DNA from: Galerina marginata
Taxonomy: Eukaryota; Basidiomycota; Agaricomycetes; Agaricales; Galerinaceae
Assembly (NCBI GenBank): GCA_023014335.1
Contig: JAECYW010000004.1
Location: 1 to 64,000, forward strand
Reading direction: 5' to 3'
Length of the DNA stretch: 64,000 nucleotides
Positions 32,938-45,408 of this stretch are shown here, in pieces (position 1 is the first letter of the stretch; the number at the start of each line of letters is the position of its first letter). The notes beneath the pieces were generated by a model, which searched no databases, was not told the origin of the DNA, and saw only the letters and a program-made list of their open reading frames with translations. The translations under genes and the position numbers were made by a program.

Positions 32938-34215
32938 TTAAACCTTGGCAGGATAAGGAAGGAACAAAAAGTGCCTTGTTAGAGATTTGCAGTTGGGTTC
33001 CAGGTCATTTTTATGTGTAGACGATGCGGGTTTGGCGTCGCCTTTTCCTGTAGGTGGTTGAACCAAAAACCACGTCGAGAATGCAGAAAGAAGGCGCAAG
33101 ATCAGTTGGAAGAAGTCCTAGCTGAAATCGTGACAACGCCTGGATGCAAAATGATGTTTACGCAGGGCGGATGGGTAACTTGGCACGGGTGTACCCACAG
33201 ATAAGGTAGAAGTTTTAAGAAGAGTAGCCTGGGAGGATATCAAGTCAATGCTGGTACGAAGCGATGTCAGCTCATGGAGAAATGGCCTCCAAACCTCTAT
33301 CTTAGTTGTTCGATGCAGTGGTTCAGATTCTGAGAGGGAGGAATAGGGTCAGCGGCTTAAATGAAAACAAAAAACGGTACATCCCTCACAGAGACGGAGC
33401 AAATAACGGCTTTCAGCGAGAGGGGCTCGTTTACAAGCATTACCATGCAAACATTCGTCCTGAGGAAAAGGTTGTTGGGTAAACTGGCAGTAAGGCCTTT
33501 GAGTATACTGTAGAACTTACGAATTTTCAAGCATCCCGTTGCTCTATCGAGGAGTAGGACATGACTCACATGAGACACATGGACAAGGAGAAAAGAATCA
33601 AAGATAGGCTCATGGAGCACCGGCACCAGCGATAGTTGAACTGCACTTCCGTAGGAAATCATTCATCCCAAGTGCAGGTAGGTTAGGGACGAAAGAACAT
33701 TAGGGATATGAGCCTAACCCGGCGTTCAAAAAGCGTTCAATCCACCAGCAGAGGAACAACCGTAGACGAGTCCACAGACTGAAAGGAAACTGGCTGGAGG
33801 TACACATCCAGGACTGTGGCGATGGCAAAGGGCGATAGAGTAACAACAAAATGGCGCCGAGAAGGAGCAGCAAAGAAGACAAAAATCAATGAGCACCAAA
33901 CGTTCAGCTTGTCGATGTAGATAGGGTCAGGCCTGGAGGAGACAGATAGCATGCCAAGAGGAGCTGACGCGTCCATAGTGTGTCGTTTTTTGGCTTTTAG
34001 TGAGGGAGAGTAAGTAGATGCCGAGCCCAGAGGTCGCCATCGAGGAAATTTCCCCGATTTCTCGTAAAACCAGTCCTTTGTGTGTTATAGAAGCAAAATT
34101 GAAGCTAAACTTGATTTGCCTCTACGCCCAAGTGATCCCAGTAGTAATAAGCCGCGAGGCAGTGAAGAACGAAGCAGTGAAAGTAAGACAAGCTTGGCCC
34201 ATTGGATTTACCGAA
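32938..34215 (+). repeat. Dispersed repeat, copy 2
   Basis: Second copy of the 26872-27765 repeat, longer because of extra segments near 33190-33260, 33345-33405 and 33480-33900. It ends about 125 bp before the SLM1-like start codon, so the 5' flank of that gene derives from the repeat. Shared elements include 'aggaggagacagatag' near 33937 and 'gcagtgaagaacgaagcagtgaaag' near 34159. Confidence 0.65.
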
Positions 34216-34340
34216 TGTGACCATTTTATTTGGTACTATTTATTGATGGGGCAATTGATCCAGTGACGTCAACCACGATTCACCAAGCCCAAATTCCGAA
34301 CCACACCCCAGACACTCCCTCCTCTTCTCCCCATCCCACC

Positions 34341-37071
34341 ATGAGCCAATCAGGAGACCACACCAACCCCCCGCGCTCCGCCTCCCGCGCGAGCGCGCGC
34401 AGCCGCAACTCCACCATCTCCCGCAACCAGTCGCTCATCAAGAAGAACATCGAGCTGCAGGACCTCAAGCCCGCGGATGTGCTCATCGAGCGGTTCGTGG
34501 CGTGGAAGGCGATCGTGAAGCAGCTTACGGCGTATTTTGAGGTGCGGTTTTTACGTTTTTGGCTTGGTCTTGGTCTTGGTCTTTCTTTACGTGGGGCTGA
34601 TGGGGTTTTGGGGTAGGGTATTGCGGATATTGAGAATAATACGGCGAGGGAGCTCACGAAGCTCGCTGGCGTCATTCAGGTTCCGTTCCGCGCTGGGAAC
34701 CAGTTCCTCGGAGAAGGTGGCTTGCAGGTGAGACATGACCTTACCTTCAGCGAGACAAGACGTTTAAGAAGGTTCTAGGACGTCTACTACGATATTAGGG
34801 ACAAGACCCGTGTCGTCGCTGACCAGCATGCCGATCTCGGGCGGACGATCGATAGTTCTATCGTGCAGCATCTCATGAAACTTCGGGCTGAGATCAAGGC
34901 TCATATCAAGGTTCTTTTGGTGCTTTCTTTCTATGAGGGTTTTCGTGCTGATATTTGGAATGTAGAATGTGCAAAACGACACGGGCAAACTCGCCGCTGG
35001 CGTCGCCAGGGAACGAGAGCTCTCCACTAAGCTCGTAGGCGAGCTCGCGAATGCCATATCCACCTTCAAGAACACGCCTATGAACATCCATGCTAAAAGT
35101 GACCCGTAAGCTTCGTTCCTCCTCCTATGTCTCTCTTTCCGCCCCTTTCGACCACCAAACTTACCACATTCAACAGATTCATCGCCAACCAAGCTGTCGC
35201 CCGCCAGCTGGCCCGCCAAGTCCAAGAAGAAAACCTCCTCCAAAAGTCCATCGTCATGATGCAGCAAAACTCGGCCCACTTCGAGGCGGGCATCGTCTCC
35301 GCCATCCAATCCGCGTGGCAGACCTTTGACGAATGGCAATCCCGCTCCGCCACCTCTCATCAAACCGCTTTCCGCTCTCTCGCAGCCCACATGGCGTCGT
35401 TGGCTCCTGATAGAGAGTGGATCCAGTTTGCCGCTCGCTCCGACCACCTTCTGGACCCAGACACCCCGTTAAGAGACCCAGAAGCGATCAACTACCCGCT
35501 TAAAGACGATCCTGCGAGTGTCGCCGTGCACACTGGGCATCTCGAACGCAAGAAACGGTTCACGCGGACGTACAAGGAGGAGTACTTCGTCCTCACCCCT
35601 GCGGGGTATCTCCACTCGTTCGCCACGTCCGACGCGTCGACGCCTGCGGGGCTAACGCCTACTTTCTCCCTCTTCCTCCCAAGCTGCACACTAGGCCCAG
35701 CGTCCTCCCCCCGCGCCAAAGCGCACAAGTTCCACATCGAAGGCCGGCGCGACGGGCTGGGCACGACCAAAACAGGATCGTTCAAGGAGTTCTTGGGCAC
35801 CGTCGGTGTGGGTGTCGGCGGGGGCGAGAGCGCAGGGAAGAACAAGGCATGGAGCTTCAGGTCGAGGAGTCGGGATGATATGATGGAGTGGTGGAATGAT
35901 ATTCGCATGCTGTGTGCGCGGTACCTTGTGGCGAGCGAGATGGTGGAAAGGACGGGCCCTGTTGAGGAGGCTGTTAGGAGTGTTGGGTATCAGAGTGAGG
36001 AGTATGAGGAGGAAGGGGAGGAAGAAGAGGAGGAGGAGGAGGAAGAGGTTGATGGGGAGGAGGAGGTCGATGGGGATGTTGGGGTGGCGCCGCATCAGAG
36101 GACGAGAGGGAGGATGGCGATCACTCAGCATGATGGGGATGGGGATGAGCATGAGGGCAGCAGTGTCGAGGAGGAGGTGGACGAGCATGCACACCCGCAT
36201 GCGATGGCGCACGAGGAGCCGCCTGTGTACTCCCATCCCGACAAGCACTACCCCGGTGCCCCATTGGAGATTGGGCCTAATGGATACGCTGTTCGTGCAT
36301 GATTCTTCTGTTGTCGTATATGTTGCTTATTATACCCTCCTTTCCTTCCCTTTCTTGCCTGTTGGTTTTGGCATACAGATCGATAAGAAATACGCACCTC
36401 GAAACTCCCATCAAGCTCAACCCCCGCCTCAGCACCCCCAATCTCAACTTGCTGCTCAGCAGCCCCAATCGCAGAGGAACAGGGGCTACCACCCCGCACC
36501 TACCTTGGTGCATCGGAACAAGGACTCGGATGTACGGTCTCACCATCTCGATGTGGAAGACGCAGGGCCCGATGCGGGTCCTGATACGACTGCGGTCAAC
36601 GGGCCTGGACAGAGGACCGCGGCTGGGCATCGGCTGCCGCGGAGGCTGAGCAAGCGGAAGCAGGAGAAGACTCCTCTCGGCGGCGGCGGAGGAGGAGCGG
36701 GCGCGGAAGAGGGGGTTGACGTCGATGTTGGCGATGACGTAGATCAGCCTGCTCACGCGCATACATCCACCCCTCCTCCTCCTGCTGCTACTACTGCTCC
36801 TGCCCACCCACAATCTCAGATCGGCGGGAATCGGGAAGCAGAGCCGGTTACGGACGAGGATGAGGGGGATGAGGGGATGTATGCGCCTGAGGTGCGACCT
36901 GCTGCTGCTGCTGCTGCTGCCACGCCGGCGGATGGGGAAGTGCCAAAGTCGCAGGTGGTAGAGGTCAGCGATGATGATGAGCACAATGTGTCGACGGCGG
37001 AAGCGGGGAAGAAGCCGAATGGTGCGAGTAGTGTGTGGACGAGTGTTGCTGAGACTGTTGGTCTGGCTTGA
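34341..37071 (+). CDS. SLM1-like protein with BAR-like and PH domains
   Basis: Slm1/Slm2-type proteins bind PtdIns(4,5)P2 at the plasma membrane and connect TORC2 to actin and stress signalling. Six exons: 34341-34541, 34617-34727, 34779-34910, 34966-35105, 35177-36290 and 36379-37071. GT-AG introns of 51-88 nt, coding sum 2391 nt (796 residues). Residues about 30-300 form the helical BAR-like part (LQDLKPADVLIERFVAWK, TARELTKLAGVIQVPF, QEENLLQKSIVMMQQNSAHF). The PH domain covers about 311-450 (GHLERKKRFTRTYKEEYFVL, ending RSRDDMMEWWNDIRMLC). A Glu-rich run follows at about 470-500. The last exon adds a 230-residue low-complexity tail rich in Gln, His, Ala and Asp. That exon is joined by donor gttcgt at 36291. 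Skipping this splice would end the protein 4 codons later at 36302, so two C termini are possible. Core family assignment is strong. Confidence 0.92.
36000..36080 (+). repeat. Glu-coding purine-rich tract
   Basis: GAG/GAA-rich low-complexity tract inside the SLM1-like gene encoding a run of Glu residues. Confidence 0.7.
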
Positions 37072-37487
37072 AGGTGATCTGGAGGTCCCTTCTGGCTGTT
37101 CTATCGCGATGCAGCAGATATTGTCTTGCTGCAGTCGTTGTCATTCGACGTCAGCTCGCCTTCGTCCCTATCCTTTTCGCCATCTCTTTCTTAGGTCTTT
37201 GCGTGCTCAATTCTTTCGATATTTCTTTAGGCTCTACTCGAATCTCTTTTCGCTCTATGTCCGCGCATACATGTACAATCAGGATCCTCAATTACTTCAC
37301 CAACATCGTACTTTCTGTAAAAGCTATTTTCCGCTTACCTTCTTATCATTTCGTGTACAATATGTCTATCTTACTTCTTCATATCTCGTATCTTTTATCG
37401 TCGTTCTTATTATAATGGGTTTTTACTGGACTCTCATGCAAATCTCATGTCTTACGGACTTTCAGTGTTTCGTTCACCTTTGTCCCA

Positions 37488-37513
37488 ATTTCATTTCATT
37501 TCATTTCATTTCC
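37488..37513. repeat. ATTTC microsatellite
   Basis: Five tandem copies of ATTTC in the 3' flank of the SLM1-like gene. Confidence 0.9.
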
Positions 37514-37995
37514 AGCTCTCTGTCTCTTATCTCCTGCGCTTCTCGTCGTCGCATGGACTTCATCTGCTTTATTTCCTCCAGCATTAATCACTTAAGTCTC
37601 CTCCTTTCTCATCATCCTTGATGTCTTCTGTGATATCATCCTCATCAACTCCTCTCCCAACGTAAGTACCCATTATTAGTGCTCGTATTATAATCAGTCG
37701 CTTCTTTGAACTTCATCTCCTTTATTTCCTCCAGCATTAACCCACTTTAGTCTCCTCCTTTCTCATCCTTCTTAATGCGTTGTGATATCGTCCTCATCAA
37801 CCTCTCCCCAGCCTTAATACACTCATTAATGTAGGTATTACTCCCGCATCCTCTGCTTTCTGGACCCTGACTTCGACTCACTCCTTTCCCCATCCTCTGA
37901 TAAGTAACCTCGTTCGAACGCGACCTGAACATTCATCCGCAATCTCGTCGCGTTTCTCGATACAATTTAGCGTTTCATCCCAACATTATATGATT

Positions 37996-38026
37996 GGCAC
38001 TGGCACTGGCGTTGGCGTTGGCACTG
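37996..38026. repeat. GGCACT/GGCGTT hexamer repeat
   Basis: Alternating ggcact and ggcgtt hexamers, five copies. Confidence 0.75.
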
Positions 38027-41000
38027 ACTAGTGACAGTTCATTTCATTTGCACCTCTGATCTCCTTATTCGTCCTCTAATTCGTACTATTTCGTATGTAG
38101 CCCGAAATTTAAAACTCGTGGTCCCCATATCACTTCGTTATTTGTTTTTCGCGGTTCCCATGGCGGGATCCTAGTCCTTGGTACTTGGTAGTGATCGATC
38201 ATGCGTTTGCTCTATTCATAAGAGGCGTTTCTCCTTCTGCTGAGTATTTGTGTGATCGACGCCATGGCGGCGGTGAATATCAATTTAACATCGAGTGCAT
38301 ACTTTTACTTCCGTATGAGATCGACAAAAAATTACTTCCACCTCCTGATCGTAGCCACAAAACTAGCTTGATCAGCGCCAGCCACCGACTATTATTTATT
38401 AATTTGCCCAGCCACCCGACGGAGAAGTGGATGCGGCGCTGAGGATGAAAAGGATCACCGCCTCTCCTCAGGTCTGGACGCTAATTTGTAGGCTAAATTG
38501 TAGCCAGGCCTAATACATACATATCGATCGGCCTCGTAAAACTCAGCCTTAATTACTTTTCGTCAGATTTGGTCGACGGAGGAGAAGGACTACGTAGAGG
38601 AAGTACAAGCACAGCGGCGGTGTGAGGTTGTTGTTCTAGGTGAAAGGGATCAAAAGTGATAGTGATAGTGCCAGTGATCGCTGATCGATCAAAACGTGCG
38701 CCACAGTCTAGGAACACAACGCCCAGCGGGAATCGGGATTGCACAGCGCCTCTGACTTTCCAGTAACCAGTTCGAGTCATTGCCTATCAGCGTCCGTGAT
38801 AAATTACCGCCGTCGTCGACGTCGTCATTCCCTTCAGTCCCTATTCTTTATTGAGTGAAACAGACCCCAGAAATTGGACAGAACCAGCCTGAATCGAACC
38901 CTCCGAACCTGCACGCCAGAGGCCAGATTCACAACCAAGCGGGCGGGGTATTACTTTTTCCTAGGACCACGCTGCGATGGGGTAGTTTGTATTACCCTAT
39001 CTCTCGACACTTTATTGACACTTTCCTTCGTCAATGAAGGCCCCGTGGTCGGCAAATTACGTCACTGGGCTTCCAGGTCTTTCGCCTCGTGCAGTCAGGC
39101 TGCTCGCCTGAGTAGCATCTACGGCTGTTTTCCCCGTTCTCCCGTTGTGCCCAATCCGTGGAGACAAACGGACTGCCTAATCGAGGCGAAGGAATATGTC
39201 AATACCGTCGCGAACGTTTCTGTGATGCGATTGTACGCTCTATGTAGCCTAATCCCATCAGCCAAAGTTAACAAGAGACTACATATTCGAAACTAACGAG
39301 CGTTTGTTTATATTGAATGGATGAATCAATAGGTTCTTATTTCGTTTGTACTCTTTTTGTGCTTGAAGGTTAGCCTTCAGCCCCCGCCGCAGCGAGGCGA
39401 GTTTGTTCACTAATATGGATGTATAGAACGTCCATATGACACCTAATGCTTGTATTGTTCTGAGTTTCAGCTTTCAATCGTAGGGAAAAAACCCTATGAA
39501 CCTGCCGATACGCGAACCTCCCTCCTGGCTAGACTTTAGTCTGCATATATGTCAGTCTACTTGAGACCGTTGAGATTCCAGGATACAGAAAATGGGAAAG
39601 GAACCAGTGATCCGCGAGAACGATTGTCAAAATGTCCCTTGACCTATTTTACGCTGGGAAGGAATAATTAGAATCCGGTCCACTACCTTAGACGCTTTTA
39701 ACTTCGAAGCCTGAAATTTTCTGGGGAATGTAAGTATAAGCATCCTAGAACTCCCAAGGAACGAGTTCAGTGAGATAAAAACAGTAATATTAACCCAGGA
39801 CTTCACGGTTTGGGGTTGTCGGCCCGTCTTTCCCAGTTCCCAGTGCAGATGAAAGTCAATTCGAGTTCATTACCACGGCTTTGGTTCATCTCACCGTTTA
39901 TTAAAGTTGGCATATCTACCGTATATCTATTAAGATGAAGTTGCGCTGCGAATATGAATGCTGTAAGATGGTAGAAATGACAGGAACCAGGATGACGCCA
40001 GCGGTTAGGTTCCAAGGGAACGATGAGCGGAATGGGGCTTAGGACGAGGAATGGGTGAGCCGTAAACCGCCGTCGTCTATTCTAATACGGAAAGCCCAAT
40101 AGATATGTGATCACAGCTATAAGCACTTGGTATTTCTTATCAGAAACATCAGAAATCCTTGAGAAATCCAACAAGCCGTGAGTACAAGCTTGCTCCAAAT
40201 TCTCTGGCTAGATCCACGGTTTGTGGACGAGGAAAGCCAAGGTTTCTAGATGGTTGACGTCAACCAATGCGATTGTTCCATTCTTCGGATGCGTAGATCG
40301 CCGGACGGAAACGGCTTTTCCCATATCGGGAAATTTGAATCCGAAATATACTTCCTTCAATTGTTGGATTATTAAACGATATTAATCAGGGGTTGTAGGT
40401 CCGTCATTGCACTGGCAGAATCCTTCACTGCATCTAATGAGCAGACTCTCTGAGTTGGAGGCAAGTTATCGCTTTCACTTATTGAGAGTCCTTGAGTTAC
40501 TTCGGACCAGATTTAGAAACCACAATGAGCACCACTGAGGTACGTGGAAACGTCGGAAAATACTCCCGAGTTAGGACGATTGAAAGGTTGAATGCTTGCA
40601 TCAGATTCCGCAGGACCAGCAGGCGCTAGCGACAGACGGTGTCATGCATGAAGTGTATATGGAACGTCCAATTCACCAGTGTGACTCAGGGACTGGCGTT
40701 TGGTAGCCTCGTTTTTTGTCGACCCTGAGGTAAAAGGGGTAACGGGACCTTTGGCCCACTGCATCGTCCCGACGTTCAATGATGGTGGGCACCGGTGTGG
40801 GCGACTTGCTGATGGTCGGTTCTTCTCTGTGTGTATGATCTTATCGTTTTTTCCCAGAAGCTGGCCGTTGCACATTTCTGAATCATGTTAGCTGGGCATG
40901 AACTAAGTAATTGTATCCGATTGTTGACGAATTCCTGCTTCCTTGAAGAATGATTGAGCGCCCACGGAATTTGAAGGCAGGTAATTATCTACGCTATTGG

Positions 41001-43708
41001 TCTTTTGGGACCGGTGGAGATCAGCAACGTTCACTTATCTTGCTGGATATCATCTGCCGGCGCGGTAGCGATTTTGACTCAATCATTTTACAAGGAACTT
41101 CTTGTGGCGGTCCTTCAAGATCACATTGTCCCCCCTATGTCGGTCAATGTACTTTTATTGCAGGTCTGTAAGTCTACCTCAAGCAAGGCGTGGCATTTTA
41201 GTTGCTGAGGCAGCACAGGATTATTATTTTTTTCCAAAACATTTGCGTTCGTTGATTACAAGAGATGGTTGGATACTCGACAAACACACACGTGTAAGGC
41301 GTCCGTCCTCTCACTGGTAAGGCATAAAATCGCCCTTATCGTGCCCTAGAATATATGGGATTACTCATATTCCGGGCCTCCCGGGATGGAGCGATACTGG
41401 CATGATGGCGCTCACGCCGGGCAGCCTCGAATCCGAAATCCGCTATCGAAATGCATGCCACAAGACCAGACGGCCGATAATAGGCAGAAATCTGTTTGTA
41501 ATTATATCACTGACACGTCGTCATGGTACCTACTGCTCGAAAAATTATTTTGTCGCCTCCGAGGCCGGTGTAAATCGATAAAAGCCATCCGCTAACCCCG
41601 TGACTGCGAGGCCAGTTTGCCTCAGTTTGCCCGAAATGCCCCTTCATAGATTGTGTCTGTGCTGTCAGGTATCAGGTACCGCCCTTTACATAGAGAGGAT
41701 TCCCGGAGAGGGAAGCCATGTTTTGAACTTTTAGAGAACTCAACGATCGGCCAATTAGTACAAATCGATCCTCACCTGAAGATCTCGCCGAGTCGTAAAA
41801 ACTAGAAAGGGCGCCGGTTCTTCCTTCTTTAATTCGACTAGAAGCTCGACTTTAGACGGGAACTACTAGCAGTAATTTGCGAATGCGAATTTACACGAAA
41901 GAACCAACGAAAAATCGGAATTTTGATGAATTGATTGTTTTTGGGACAAGGGCGATGTTGTCGGATAGCGTGATTGATCATGAAGAAGACAAAATTCAGA
42001 TAGATATGAGAAGTCCCGAGCCATTCAGCTAAATTCACTAGATAGATTTTTTTCACAGAACGAACAGATTCACAGCATCACCTCGTCGGCGTCAACTGTC
42101 GACGTAAGCCCATATAACCGACTAATCGTATCACAGCCCCAAGACTGAAAAAATAGCCACAATTTAGGGATGACGTAGGCAATAAGTTGTTGGATTCGTA
42201 CATACGAGGAGCATTGAGGAGAGTTGCACAGGTAGACGACTGGCGATAGCGGTCATTGTGTCATTTCGTACGTGCGACGATCCCAAGACCCAAGGATGAT
42301 CGCATCAGAGTTAGGCATTCTAAAAGTCCGAGCACGACAAGAAGAGCACAAGATAACAATAAGTCAGTGGAACAGGCCTAATTGAGACGATCACGAGAGA
42401 TCCTGCGCCATGCCGGTCGCTGGAGCACGTTTTCTCTGTTATCGAAGGCAATAAACAAATACTTAGGAAAGAATACCGCCAGACGTTTAATTTCAATATC
42501 CGTAAGATGGGGGTTGGAATGAAGCTTGCCTCTGCGGCTGCGCTCCCAGGCGGGTACCGTACCTGTCCTACAGGGAAGACTGTATGTAATCCCGGCAAGT
42601 TGCAACTGCGTTCACCACCCGTCATCGCATTCTGTACCTTATACACCGGATCGCTTGATACAGTAGTGACATACGCATCATCGATGCGTACATGTCTCTA
42701 TCCCATCACAAGTACAAAGTACCAATTTGCTGCGTTGGACAGTGTCGTGCAGGAGTGTTGACCTCTGACCTTGTTCTCGTTGAAGGGTAGGTCAAGACGG
42801 TTGCGCCACGGCGATAATTGTGATCACGCAGGCCTGGACAAGTGCCGTGGGAAATCAGCCTTCATCGGGTTCGCTTGCTTATGCCGGTCGGCGAAACTTA
42901 AGATTCCCGAAGGGGAAGGAGGCGTTGATGGAGGCAATGAAATGGGGTATCGGTGAGAGTGAGAATGGAGTTTGTCGAAGCTAATGAATACATGTGCTTC
43001 GCATCGTCGTCCCTCCTCAGAGACGCTGTGGATAGAGGAGGGATAATGGAACGGATTTCGATTTCGATTGTAATTCGACCACTAGGTTTAATGAATAAGA
43101 GTGAAAGGGATCAAATAATTCAATAGGTGGCGGGGTGATGCAAAGGTTCTGGGCACAAGACGCACCATTTACGTTAGGTGACAGGAAGTAATTTCGCTAG
43201 ACGATGTCCTCAGACTGTTTCTAACCGGGTTCCTTTCCTTCTAGCCTCGTGCATGGCGGTCTGGCAAAGTACTTTCGAAGGTGGGAAACCTTGAACGCCT
43301 CGAGTTGTGCATCGTGTCGAGAGAGTCGCAAAGCCCCGCCTTGCTTGTCATAGAAATTAGATAAGATCGCGCTCTATGATGGGGACCCTGAGATTATGAA
43401 CTCGCTTATCGAATGCGTACAAATTTAACCAAATAGTCCCTGCGGAGGCAAAGTTGAAGTAAATTCGAACTCGAACCACCTACTGTCCATGTCGAGGCCA
43501 CCAAGCGCATGGATGAGCCTTGTACAATAACGTAGATAGTTTAGCATCTCCATGCAACTCTGCGCCGCTTTTTGCAAGCGCTGGAGGTGACGAGGGAAGG
43601 AACCGATTGCTGGTTCACAACTTCCATTTACGGTGTGTACGGCAGATCTCATCCCGATCCAGGGTTGCATTAACTGGGACTTTCGGTTTGAATGTTCTAA
43701 CCTGTTCC

Positions 43709-43714
43709 TTATAA
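43709..43714 (+). promoter_or_regulatory. TATA-like box of the HMG-box gene
   Basis: TTATAA lies about 160 bp upstream of the start codon at 43870 and is followed by a pyrimidine-rich leader. Confidence 0.35.
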
Positions 43715-43869
43715 GACTACGCCAGGGCCTCGTGTTTATATCTAGCGATACCTTTTCGTCCACTCCCCGTCCTTCTTTTCTATCCCCCGTTTTTCGTCGC
43801 TCAGCGTTATCCTCGTACTCCCCTTCAAATACACCAAGTCGTTGCTTACTCGCCGCCAAATTTTCGGAA

Positions 43870-45408
43870 ATGCCTGCAGCAAGAACGAAGGCTCTCAAAC
43901 GTTCAGATTCGACTGGTGAGATAACTTCACAGCATCGGTCCCAACTAGTATCACCACGTTGACACCCAAGCGCCTACAGGCAATCAGTTTGTGTGGGCGT
44001 CACAGCCTGAATCCACAAATGGGACAGAACTCTCATTCTCTCCTGCCATGACGCCGATCAACTTTTCCGACTCGCCTCCACCGCTTGTGGACTTTCCCAG
44101 CGAGTTCGTCATGTTTCCGCCTCCCGACGAGAATCCTGCGCCTCGGAAGCAGCCTCACTCGAAGAAGAAGCCCGAGAACCATATCCCCCGTCCACCGAAC
44201 GCGTTCATATTATTCCGGTCGTCTTTCATCAAGAGTCAGCATGTTTCTACCGCGGTTGAGACCAACCACTCGACGCTGTCCAAGATCATTGGCTTAACAT
44301 GGCAAAGTCTGCCCGAAGAACAGCGTCAGGTCTGGCACATGAAGGCGAAGGAGGCGCTCGACGAGCACAAGCGCAAGTTTCCCAAGTACGCTTTCAGGCC
44401 GGTGCAAACGAAAGCGAAAGGGGCGCCATCCGAGAAACGGAAAGTACGGGAGGTCGAGCCTAAGGACATAAAGCGGTGCACGAAAATAGCACAACTACTG
44501 GTGGAAGGGAAGAAAGGACACGAGCTCAACGAAGCGATTCAGGAATTCGACAAGCACCATGTTCCAGAGATCGTCACCCGCTTCGAGGCTCCCATCACCG
44601 CCCGTGCTTTCCGAAGGTCCTCGTCCGCTCCCATTCCCGATACCGAAACTTCCCGAGCGGGCCAGTCGTTTTTCCAGGAGGTCATGTCCAGTCCACGGAA
44701 AATTCGTTCGACCAGTTCGCGCCCAACTCGGTGTTCTACCCCAATGGACGTCGCGGAGCAGAACTTGCTCATCTCCCACTGGCAATACGTATCTCCCGGT
44801 GGATTCTCATGCAATTCCACTGAAGGAGGAGCCGTCATTCGTAAGTCCGGACTTCACTTTACGCAGTTTATTTTTCTCATCAACGTGTGTATCATTTCTG
44901 CAGAGCTTTGGCAGTTTCTCGTTCGACAATATTGCTTCGCCGATTCCCACATACGACTGCGATCCCCACTCTCTCCACCAGGTGGACTCTTTCGACGGGA
45001 GCCAGTACAGTCCTTCCCTCTCGGTCGACACCTCCTTTATGAGTGACTGGGCGCCAAGTCCATCTCCAGTCTCGCCGTCATCTCCCAGTTATATGATGAC
45101 CCCCAGCCCAGTGCTGAGCTCGTCGCCGGCGCCATCGTTTGACGGCGGCTTCGATTTTGATCACGTTCTCGACAAGTCGTTCGACGATTTCTCCGCTACC
45201 TTCTCGGGCTTCCAGCAGTCCTGCGGCGTCTCTCATTCAGCAGCGATGTGCGGAGGTGGCGTTGAGAACGTTTCGATCATGGGTACAGGACGCCATTTAC
45301 GCCGCATTTGCAGACCAAATCCACCACCATCATCCGAGCGCGCCCCTTGCTCACCTCGACCTCGATTTCTCAGCGTTCATGACTTCTATCCCACAGTATG
45401 CCATGTAA
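43870..45408 (+). CDS. HMG-box transcription factor
   Basis: A MATA-type HMG box binds DNA sequence-specifically. Such proteins act in mating, fruiting and stress responses in basidiomycetes. Exon 1 is 43870-43915 (ATG, 15 codons plus one base). A 64-nt intron leads to exon 2 at 43980. The box lies at about residues 83-155: IPRPPNAFILFRSSFIKSQH, then STLSKIIGLTWQSLPEEQRQ and VWHMKAKEALDEHKRKFPKY. A Ser-rich region with RRSSSAPIPD follows. Further on, family-like sequence requires two frame changes of one base each. One lies between about 44,690 and 44,840, before EEPSF and an intron (donor gtaagtcc near 44840, acceptor ctgcag at 44902). The other lies between about 45,175 and 45,245, before VQDAIYAAFADQIHHHH and the stop at 45406-45408. 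Short introns (37 nt, gtatct...tgaag; 40 nt, gtcgtt...ttccag) would restore frame, but true frameshifts are equally possible. Confidence 0.85.

Larger units (their letters stand above)
37072..43708. other. Long gene-poor region
   Basis: About 6.6 kb without a supported gene. The first part is the 3' flank of the SLM1-like gene and is pyrimidine-rich. Microsatellites occur at 37488-37513 and 37996-38026. The minus strand at about 39800-40400 has a protein-like stretch (FGFKFPDMGKAVSVRRS near 40340, ending with the frame 39803-40015) interrupted by stops. It may be a gene relic. Near 41005-41208 plus reads VLQDHIVPPMSVNVLLLQV, also an unassigned relic-like frame. No mobile element proteins found. 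Confidence 0.4.

Noticed and set aside
41005..41208. Possible degraded hydrophobin (TGPVEISNV ... VLQD)
   Set aside because: Superficial similarity only. The eight-cysteine pattern with two CC pairs that defines hydrophobins is missing.
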